From JASBTN01 sp965228805 (GTDB lineage Bacteria; Pseudomonadota; Alphaproteobacteria; Rhodobacterales; Rhodobacteraceae), in NCBI RefSeq assembly GCF_965228805.1, contig NZ_CBDDIE010000003.1:2046001-2110000 (forward strand): a stretch of 64,000 bases of DNA. Reading direction: 5' to 3'. Numbering within the stretch: position 1 is the stretch's first letter; each line of letters opens with the position of its first letter. Position numbers and translations under genes: made by a program. Below, piece by piece: positions 1 to 7,500 of the stretch. The notes under the pieces are model-generated. The model worked only from the letters and a program-made list of their open reading frames with translations. It did not search any database and had not been told where the DNA came from.

Positions 1-560
1 ACGGCTATGGCATTGCCTGGATATCCGATCGGCTCAGTGCTGCGCCTCATGACATGCTGATCGACGCCCCCGCAACGGGGTGGGAGTTCGGCACCCGCGA
101 CACCGGCTCCTTCGCGACCGTATCGGACGTGGTGGCCTATTTCGACTGGCTGGGCGGTGAAGTGTCGGATGAGACCGAGCCGCGCAAACGGATTGAGGCG
201 GCGGGCCGCGCCATCCACGCCTATGAGACCCACCTGACCAACGCGATGATCAACGGCACCGGCAACCTGCCCGGGTTGCGCGACATGGATCACGTGACGA
301 TCCTGGCGGGCGAGGACAACCCGGCGCGCGAGGGGCTGGTGTCCATCGTGATCAAGGGCATGGAAAGCCCGGACGTGGTCGAGACCCTGAACCAGCAGGG
401 CATTCGCACCCACACCCGCAAGGCGGACCACTATTCGGGCAATGTGCTGACGCCCCTGGGTCTGCCCGACTGCATCCGCATTTCGCTGTGCCACTACAAC
501 ACCGAAGGTGAGGTGGCCAAGCTGCTGGCGGCGGTCAAGGAACTGGCCCCGCAGGGCTGA
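1..560 (+). CDS. Class V aminotransferase, C-terminal part (5' end outside window)
   Basis: The reading frame is open from base 3 with no stop before the TGA at 558-560, so this is the last ~185 residues of a longer protein. The visible part matches the C-terminal small domain of PLP-dependent class V (fold type I) aminotransferases of the cysteine-desulfurase/SufS-like superfamily: it runs GYGIAWISDRL, then TGWEFGTRDTGSF, a helix, and an RTHTRKADHYSGNVL stretch followed by PDCIRISLCHYNTEGEV, the usual strand-helix ending of these enzymes. The PLP lysine lies upstream and is not visible, so the substrate cannot be named. It converges on the LysR gene with a gap of about 26 bases. Family call is good; specific activity unknown. 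Confidence 0.75.
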   Translation, partial: GYGIAWISDRLSAAPHDMLIDAPATGWEFGTRDTGSFATVSDVVAYFDWLGGEVSDETEPRKRIEAAGRAIHAYETHLTNAMINGTGNLPGLRDMDHVTILAGEDNPAREGLVSIVIKGMESPDVVETLNQQGIRTHTRKADHYSGNVLTPLGLPDCIRISLCHYNTEGEVAKLLAAVKELAPQG

Positions 561-586
561 CGCAACAACTCAAGCCGCGGCCGGGA

Positions 587-1489
587 TCATCCTGGCCGTG
601 GCGCCCCTTCCAGCGTGCAGAGCCAGTCCTGGAACAGCTGCGCCTCGGGCCGTGCAGCCCCGCGCGGCGAGATCGTGCAGAAATACCCCCGCGCGGTGCG
701 TTGTTCATGCATGCAGGCCAGCACCAGTTCGCCGCTGTCCAGCAGATCGTCGATCATCGGGCGCCAGCCGATGCCGATTCCCAGCCCGTTCTGGATCGCC
801 CGCAGATAGACCATGTAGCTGAGCAACCGGTCATGGGGCGGTGGCGGCACGGCGGAGGCGCCGCTCCCCTCCAGATAGCGGGTCCAATCGTCGACATGGG
901 CGGGGCCGGACATGTGCAGCAGGTGCTGGTCCGCGAGGGCAGGGCGTTCAACCGGGGGTGCCAGATGCGCGGGGTTGCACACCGCCACCATGCATTCGGG
1001 GAATATCTGCCGACTGCGCGCGCCTGCCGTGTCCGCGTCGCCAAACAGGATGACCACATCGCAGCGGGCCAGGTCGTAATCCGGACTCTGGTCGCGGGTC
1101 ATGACCTGCACGCGCACCTCCCGATGCAGTGCCTGGAACTCGGCCAGCCGGGGCAGCAGGTAGAGGCTGGTAAAGCCGATTGGCGCGTTGACGACGATCT
1201 CTTGCCCGACCTCCTGTGTGGTTACTTCTGCCAATCCCGCTTCGATGGCAGCAAATCCCTTGGCGGTTGCACGGGCCAGAACCTCGCCCTCTGGGGTCAG
1301 GGTCAGGCGCGGTTTCGTACGCAGGAACAGTGCGACCCCTAGGGTTTCCTCCAACGCGGCGACGCGGCGGCTGATGGCGGGTTGCTGCACGTTCAGCTCC
1401 TGCGCTGCGCGTGAGAAACTCAGGTGGCGTGCGGCGGCCTCGAAGGCGGTGATCTGGTGCAGCTGGGCGCGGTCCAGAGGCATGGTCAT
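587..1489 (-). CDS. LysR-family transcriptional regulator
   Basis: A 300-aa LysR-type regulator. Residues ~8-65 form the winged HTH (ITAFEAAARHLSFSRAAQELN, then QPAISRRVAALEETLG), followed by a periplasmic-binding-protein-like effector domain. Two ATGs lie two codons apart; the second (1483) sits a better distance from the AAGGGA preceding the first, so the true start may be two residues shorter. The gene is divergent from the MmgE/PrpD gene, and a perfect 6-bp-arm palindrome lies 8 bases before its start codon, as expected for a LysR regulator that controls itself and its divergent neighbour. The effector cannot be inferred from sequence. Confidence 0.9.
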   Translation of the reverse strand: MTMPLDRAQLHQITAFEAAARHLSFSRAAQELNVQQPAISRRVAALEETLGVALFLRTKPRLTLTPEGEVLARATAKGFAAIEAGLAEVTTQEVGQEIVVNAPIGFTSLYLLPRLAEFQALHREVRVQVMTRDQSPDYDLARCDVVILFGDADTAGARSRQIFPECMVAVCNPAHLAPPVERPALADQHLLHMSGPAHVDDWTRYLEGSGASAVPPPPHDRLLSYMVYLRAIQNGLGIGIGWRPMIDDLLDSGELVLACMHEQRTARGYFCTISPRGAARPEAQLFQDWLCTLEGAPRPG

Positions 1490-1497
1490 TCCCTTGA

Positions 1498-1514
1498 TGA
1501 ATGATATGCATTCA
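1498..1514. promoter_or_regulatory. Candidate LysR operator (17-bp palindrome)
   Basis: TGAATG-ATATG-CATTCA has perfect 6-bp arms and contains the T-N11-A form typical of LysR boxes. It lies in the divergent gap between the LysR gene and the MmgE/PrpD gene, almost touching the LysR start codon. That position suggests autorepression plus activation of the divergent genes. The assignment to this regulator is inferred from location and symmetry. Confidence 0.55.
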
Positions 1515-1629
1515 CCTTTTCAGCCTTTTTCACCTGTTTCAAGCGGGCAAAGCTGGGGGCAGAGATGCCCGGGGAATGATCCATGTCGAAAGACCCCTTG
1601 CTGTCCGCCTTGATCCTGCCGGGTGCCGT

Positions 1630-2967
1630 ATGAGTGCCGCCGCGGCCCTGGCCCGGTTTGCCGTCACCGCCACGCCGCCCGAGGCGCTGATGCCGATCAT
1701 CGCCCCCGCCATTGCCGACTGCTTCGGCTGCATCCTGGCGGGCGCCGACAGCGAGGTGGCGCTGCGCACGCGCGAGGCTATCGCGCCGCTTGGCGCCGGG
1801 ACGGCGCCCGTCTTTGGCACGCAGATGTCTCTGCCCGCCCCCCATGCCGCGCTCACCAACGCAGTGGCGGGCCATGCCTGGGACCTGGATGATTGGGAGG
1901 AACCGGGCAACACCCACCCCACGGTCGTGCTGCTGCCCGCCCTTCTTGCCGCCGCTGATCTGCACCCGGCGGATGGGCAGACCCTGGCCGCTGCCTATGC
2001 CGTGGGGACCGAGATCATCATGCGCCTGGGCGAGGCGCTCTCGCTCGATCACTACGCGCGTGGTTTTCATTCCACGGGCACCCTGGGCGCCATCGGGGCC
2101 GCCGGGGCAGTGGCGCGGTTGATCGGGCTGGATGAGGCGCAGGCTACCCACGCGCTTGCCATCGCCGGTTCGCAGGCCAGCGGCTACACGGTGCAGTTTG
2201 GCTCGAACGCCAAACCGCTGCAGGCGGGGTTTGCCGCCCGTGCCGGGGTCGAGGCGGCTTTGCTGGCGCGTGTGGGCGCGACCGGGCAGGCCCAAGTGTT
2301 GGACCATCCACGCGGGTTCGCCGGGTTGATGGGGGATCATGATCCGTCCCGCCTTGAGGCCATGGCAGAACGTCTGGGCGCACCTTGGGCGCTTGATCAA
2401 TACGGGCTGATCCTGAAACCCTGGCCCAGTTGCGGCTATACCCACCGGCTGATGACGGCCGCGTTGGAGCTGCGCCCGCAGCTCGCTGGTTGCTTGTCCG
2501 AGGTCGCGGGAATCCACGCTTGGATGCCCGATTTTCACCACGCAATCTTGCCGTTTCATCAGCCGAAATCCCGTAACGAGGCGTTGTTCTCGGCTCCGGC
2601 TTGCCTGGCCCAGGCTTTGGTGACCGGTGGTCTGACTTTGGCGGACAGTGAGGCCGCGTTTTGGCAGGCGCCCGAGGTGGCCCGGCTGATCAGCCTCACG
2701 TCGGTCACGCCCGAACCCGCGCGCAATCCCACGCTGAACTACGACCCCGACCAGCCCGACGGGCTGCGCATCACCCTGGCGGATGGCACTACGTTGGAAA
2801 CCACCTGCGCGCTGCCGTTGGGTGCCCCTGGCAACCCCATGAGCCCCGAGGCGCTGGCCGACAAATTTCACGCGATCACAGCACGGCCCGCGCAAGCTGT
2901 TCATGGCCTGCTGGACTGGCCCGCCGCCCCCGATATTTCGCTTTTCTTCAAGGAGATGGCCCAATGA
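1630..2967 (+). CDS. MmgE/PrpD family protein
   Basis: About 445 aa from the ATG at 1630 (MSAAAALARFAV). The frame is open further upstream (ATG at 1576, and to 1501), but the region before 1576 holds the LysR palindrome, so 1630 or 1576 is preferred; neither has a strong ribosome site. It matches the MmgE/PrpD fold (2-methylcitrate dehydratase and cis-aconitate decarboxylase relatives): an all-helical N-terminal half with VAGHAWDLDDWEE and GFHSTGTLGAIGAAGA, then the FGSNAKPLQAGFAARAGVEAA segment and LKPWPSCGYTHRLM. Many members act as hydratases or isomerases on small acids, and many have no known substrate. Its stop overlaps the next start (ATGA), so it is probably co-translated with the methyltransferase. 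Confidence 0.85.
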   Translation: MSAAAALARFAVTATPPEALMPIIAPAIADCFGCILAGADSEVALRTREAIAPLGAGTAPVFGTQMSLPAPHAALTNAVAGHAWDLDDWEEPGNTHPTVVLLPALLAAADLHPADGQTLAAAYAVGTEIIMRLGEALSLDHYARGFHSTGTLGAIGAAGAVARLIGLDEAQATHALAIAGSQASGYTVQFGSNAKPLQAGFAARAGVEAALLARVGATGQAQVLDHPRGFAGLMGDHDPSRLEAMAERLGAPWALDQYGLILKPWPSCGYTHRLMTAALELRPQLAGCLSEVAGIHAWMPDFHHAILPFHQPKSRNEALFSAPACLAQALVTGGLTLADSEAAFWQAPEVARLISLTSVTPEPARNPTLNYDPDQPDGLRITLADGTTLETTCALPLGAPGNPMSPEALADKFHAITARPAQAVHGLLDWPAAPDISLFFKEMAQ

Positions 2968-4493
2968 ATAGCCCCAGACGAAGCGGTGGTCGTGCCGCGC
3001 GCAGGCAGGAACGTGCCCAGGGTGCCGGGTCTGGCACGACCGAGGCGATCTGGCCAGGTATCGAGGGTGGGCAATACAGCCCCCTGACCGCAGGTGAGAT
3101 CCGCATGATCGACGAGACCGCCATGCGCATCCTTGAAGAAATCGGCGTGAAAGGTGCTACTCCGACTTGCGTTGACACGATCTGTGCAGCGGGTGGCAGC
3201 TTGACCGAGGACGGACGACTGTTGATGCCCGAAGACATGGTGCGGCGCGTGCTGGAGACTGCTGGGCGGGGCTTCAAGCTCCATGGGCAGAGGCCGGAAT
3301 ACGACCTCGATCCCTCCGGCAGCCGCATCCATTTCGGCACGTCCGGCGCGGCGGTGCATATCATCGACAGCGAGACCGGCAGGGTCCGCGACAGTACCCT
3401 GCGCGACCTCTATGACATGGCGCGTCTGGCCGAGGCGCTGCCGAACATCCACATGTTCCAACGCACCGTGGTGGCCCGAGACGTGACCGACCCGCGCGAG
3501 ATGGACCTGAACACCGCCTATGCCTGCCTGAAGGGCACGGCGAAACCGGTGGGCATGTCCTTTGGCTCAGGCGAAGTGATGGAGGAGGCTGTCGAGATGG
3601 CCGCGATCCTCATGGGTGGGCACGATGCTCTGCGGGCCCGGCCGCCCCTATGCGTGTCCACCTGTTTCATCGTGCCGCCCCTGACCTTCGCCGAGGAGGC
3701 GCTGGGCGTGATCGAATGTGCGGCACGGCATGGGATCCCGATCAAGTTGGTCTCGGCGGGCCAAGCGGGGGCGACCAGCCCGGCGCCCCTGGCGGGCGCA
3801 GTGGCGCAGCAAACCGCCGAGGTGCTGGCGGGACTTGTTTATGTGAACCTGTTGAACCCCGGCCACCCGGCCACCTTCGGCGCCCTACCCTTTGTCAGCG
3901 ACCTGCGTACCGGGGCCATGTCCGGGGGCAGCGCCGAACAGGGGCTTTTGATGGCCGCCTGCGCGCAGATGGCGCGGTTCTATCGCATTCCCTGCGCGGT
4001 GTCGGCGGGGATGACGGACAGCAAGATGCCGGATTTCCAGGCGGGGTATGAGAAGGGCTATACCGAACTTTTGTCGGCCCTTGCAGGCGCCAACCTGATT
4101 TATGAAGCGGCGGGGATGTATGGATCCCTGCTGGGCTGCTCGCTGGAAAGCTTCGTTTTGGACAATGACATGATCGGCTCGCTCATGCGGGCCACGCGCG
4201 GGTTCGAGGTGACGTCCGATACCCTATCGTTGGAGGTGATCCGCGATGTCTGCATCGGCGGGCCGGGGCATTTCCTGGGGCACGCACAAACGCTTGCGCG
4301 CATGGAGGCGGATTATTTCTACCCGGCGCTGGCCGACCGACGCACGCCGCAGGAATGGGCGGATGCGCCGGACAAGGACCTGTTGGCGCGTGCCCGCGAA
4401 CGCACGCGCGCCCTGTTGGCGGAACCGGACCCATCCCATGTGCCGCCCGAGATCGACGTCGAGATCCGCGCGCGCTTTCCGATCCGGCTTTAG
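2964..4493 (+). CDS. MttB-family (non-pyrrolysine) trimethylamine/betaine-type methyltransferase
   Basis: A 509-aa protein of the trimethylamine methyltransferase MttB family. It starts at an ATG overlapping the previous stop, with AGGAG upstream. The N-terminus (RRSGGRAARRQ, then GIEGGQYSPLTAGEI) and the body (FGTSGAAVHI, KPVGMSFGSGE, VSAGMTDSKMPDFQAGYEK, GGPGHFLGHAQTL) fit the family throughout. No in-frame UAG lies within it; the final TAG occurs at normal family length, so it is a non-Pyl member. Such proteins, of which the glycine-betaine enzyme MtgB is the known example, move a methyl group from a quaternary amine to a corrinoid protein. No corrinoid protein is visible next to it, so its substrate and partner are unknown. 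It converges on the large repeat protein with only 7 bases between. Confidence 0.85.
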   Translation: MNSPRRSGGRAARRQERAQGAGSGTTEAIWPGIEGGQYSPLTAGEIRMIDETAMRILEEIGVKGATPTCVDTICAAGGSLTEDGRLLMPEDMVRRVLETAGRGFKLHGQRPEYDLDPSGSRIHFGTSGAAVHIIDSETGRVRDSTLRDLYDMARLAEALPNIHMFQRTVVARDVTDPREMDLNTAYACLKGTAKPVGMSFGSGEVMEEAVEMAAILMGGHDALRARPPLCVSTCFIVPPLTFAEEALGVIECAARHGIPIKLVSAGQAGATSPAPLAGAVAQQTAEVLAGLVYVNLLNPGHPATFGALPFVSDLRTGAMSGGSAEQGLLMAACAQMARFYRIPCAVSAGMTDSKMPDFQAGYEKGYTELLSALAGANLIYEAAGMYGSLLGCSLESFVLDNDMIGSLMRATRGFEVTSDTLSLEVIRDVCIGGPGHFLGHAQTLARMEADYFYPALADRRTPQEWADAPDKDLLARARERTRALLAEPDPSHVPPEIDVEIRARFPIRL

Positions 4494-4500
4494 GAGGGAA

Positions 4501-7500
4501 CTACTCGCTGTATTCCTCCGTACCCCCCTCATGGTCGCGGCCTCCGCGCCTGCGGCCTAGGCCGAGGTCGATGCCGAAGTCGAAGATGATACGCGGGCGG
4601 GTGCGTGGTTGCTCGACAGGTGGTTCGGGCTCGGCGGGCGGGGCCGTTTGCGCGGGTGCCGGCGCAGGGGTAGTGCGGCGCGGCGGGTTGATCACGTCCA
4701 TCCGTGTGCAGGCCTTGCCCGGCGCGCCTTGCGCGTTCGGCGCTCGGCCATAAAGCGCCTCGTAGACCGCCGCCATATCCTCGGGATCAATCTCGCGACC
4801 CAGCTGTTCGGACAGGGCGGCCACGGCAGCACGGGTGCGCCGCCCCGGGATGCCATCGGCAATGCCCGGGTTCAATCCTCGTGCGGCCAGCCCGACCTGG
4901 ACCATGCGTACCAAGGCGCGGTCATCGACGGCATAGACCAGTTCGATACAGTTCTCGGTGCCCCTGGCCACCCAACCCGGCAGGCGTACAGTGATTGAAA
5001 TATTGCTGCCAGCGCCGGGCACGATTGGATCCGGGTACAGGCAGAGCGACCGGCCGCCACCGGCCGGGCTGCAATGCCAACCGCCAACGTCGGTGCCATT
5101 TGCCCCTGCATCGACCCGCTGTGTCTCGCTGAGGAAGACGGGGCCGGGCAGGGGGGCGTTCCCTTGGTTCGAGAGCGAGATTTCGAACCCACAGCCACGC
5201 CCGGCCCGGCATTGGTCGGGCTGCAGCTTGTCCAACAACATCTCGGGCGTCAGTGCGACCGGTTCAGGCTCGGGTTCGGGGTCTGGCGCGGCGGTTGCTG
5301 TGTCTTCCTCTGCCGGTTCGCATTGTTTTTCGCACTCTTCAAGTTGCGCGCGCAGGACGGCCTCCTGTTGTCGCCAGCGCTCCAGCAGGGTGGAGAGGTC
5401 GGCAACGGCTTCCTCCTGCGTCAGGAGGTCAAAGGCAAAGGCATCGATCTCGCCCAGCAGGTCCGCGGCGCGTGCGCTTTCGCGGTCGATGATCTCCTGC
5501 GCCGCGGAGGTATCCTGGCCCGCGTCTTCCAGGCGGGCGCGTTCGACCAGAGCCTCGGTGAAAGCGTCCTGGGCCGCGCGTTTGTCGGCCTCCAGCGCCT
5601 CGACCCGGCCGCGCAGGGTGTCCAGCCGCGTCTGTGCTTCGCCCAACAGCCGTTCGGTGGTAATGGCCGAACCGATGGCATCGTTCAGCAGGCTCACGAT
5701 CTGTGCGCAGGGGGCGCAATCGGTGCTGGCAAAACGCGGATCGGTCTGGGGTTGACCGTCGTCCAAGGCGGTTTCGGACCCGTCCTCGGCCGGTGCACAC
5801 TGCTTTTCGCACTCTGCCAGCTGGGCTTTCAGCGTCGCGACCTGCTGGGTCAGTTCGTCGACGCGGGCCTGGGCGGTTTCCAGCTCCTGCTGCGCCAGTT
5901 CGCGATCGGCGGGGGCGAGCTCTTCGGCCTCCTCCAGCTCGTGCCGCTCGGCATCGACGCCGTGCAGCTCCTGGTCGATCTCGGCCTTGCGCGCATCGTC
6001 GGCGGAGGTCAGCCATTCCTCGTTCAGGGCTGCCTCACGGGCTTCGAGCCCGGCCAATGCCTCGGCCCGTGCCGTGGCTGCGGTGTCCAGAGCAGTAAGT
6101 GCTGCCCGGGCGGCGTCGCGGTCGCGTTCCGCGCCGATCAGAGTGCCGACCGCATCGTTCACCAGGCTCGCCAGCACCTCGCAAGGGGCACAATCGGTGC
6201 GCACGAAGGGCGAGGGATCGTCATTCAGCGCGACATTCGTATCCTCGTCAGTGGGGGCGCATTGTTTCTCGCATTCGGCCAGTTGCGCCTTGAGGTCGGC
6301 GACCTGTCGGGTCAGCTCGTCCACCCGCGCCTGGGCGGTGGTGACCTCCTGTTCGGCCAGTTCGGTGTCGGCGGGGGCGAGCTCTTCGGCATCTTCCAGG
6401 CCGTGGCGTTCGGCGTCCACGCGGTGCAGTTCGGCATCGATCTCGTTGCGGCGCCCCTCGTCTTTCGAGGTTAACCATTCCTCGTTCAGGTTGGCCTCGT
6501 GGGTTTCAAGCTCACCCAACCGGGTCTGCCGTTTGGCCGAGGCCGACTGGATCCCCGCCAGTTTGTCCTGCGCCGCCTTCAGGTCGCGGTCGGCGCCGAT
6601 CAGCGTGCCGACCGCATCGTTGACCATGCTGGCCAGCGCTTCGCAGGGGGCGCAATCGGTGCGCACGAAGGGGGCGGGATCATGCACGGCGATGGCACCG
6701 CCGTCCTCGGCCGGGGCACATTGTTTCTCACATTCGGTCAGCTGCGCCTTGAGCTCCGCCACCAGCCGGTTGGCCGCGTCGAAGGTGGCCTCGGCGGCCT
6801 CGATGACCTCCACCGCCTCGGACTGTGCGATTTCGCCTGCGGCCCGGGCATCCTCCAAGGCGTGGCGTTCACCATCGACCTCATGCAGCTCGGTATCGAT
6901 CTCGGCTTGACGGTCGGCATCGGCGGAGGTCAGCCATTCTTCGTTCAGGGCCCGTTCCCGGGCCGACAACCGGTTCAGCCCCGTTTCGCGGTCTGTCTGT
7001 TCGCGGGTCAGGTCACGCAGCCGTTGTTTGGCCTCGGCCAGCGCACGTTCGGCGGCAATGGCGGAGCCCACGGCGTCGTTGACCAGGCTTGCCAGCGCCG
7101 CGCAGGGCGGGCAGTCGGTGGAGACGAAGTCGTCCTGCCCATAGGTCGGGTCTTGCCCCAGGCCGGTGGCGGTGTCGTCGCCGCGCGAGGTGCATTTCGC
7201 CTCGCAGGAGGCAATCAGACCACGCACTGCTTCGATGGCGCGGCTCAGGCTGGCGTGACGCCGCATGCCTTCGCGCAACCGGGTCCGGGTGGTTTCGATC
7301 ACCGTCTCGGTGCTGGCGATCTGCCGTTCGACCACACGCCGTTCCGTGTCGATGGCATCCAGCTGCGGACGGATCGCCGGGTCGAGCGGGTTGGTGCCCA
7401 CCGGGCTCACCTCCGCCTCTCGGGTATCCAGCGCGGCCAGAGCCGCCTTCTGTTCAGCCAGCTTGGCACGATGGGTCTTCAGCTCGGCCACAGTCGATTG

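Noticed and set aside
1486..2964. Long minus-strand open frame (492 codons) opposite the MmgE/PrpD gene
   Set aside because: Arg/Gly/His-rich nonsense with no domain; an antisense shadow of a GC-rich gene.
4491..4493. TAG codon at the end of the MttB-family gene as possible pyrrolysine
   Set aside because: It comes at the normal family length, there is no continuation resembling MttB, and the Pyl position lies well inside these proteins.
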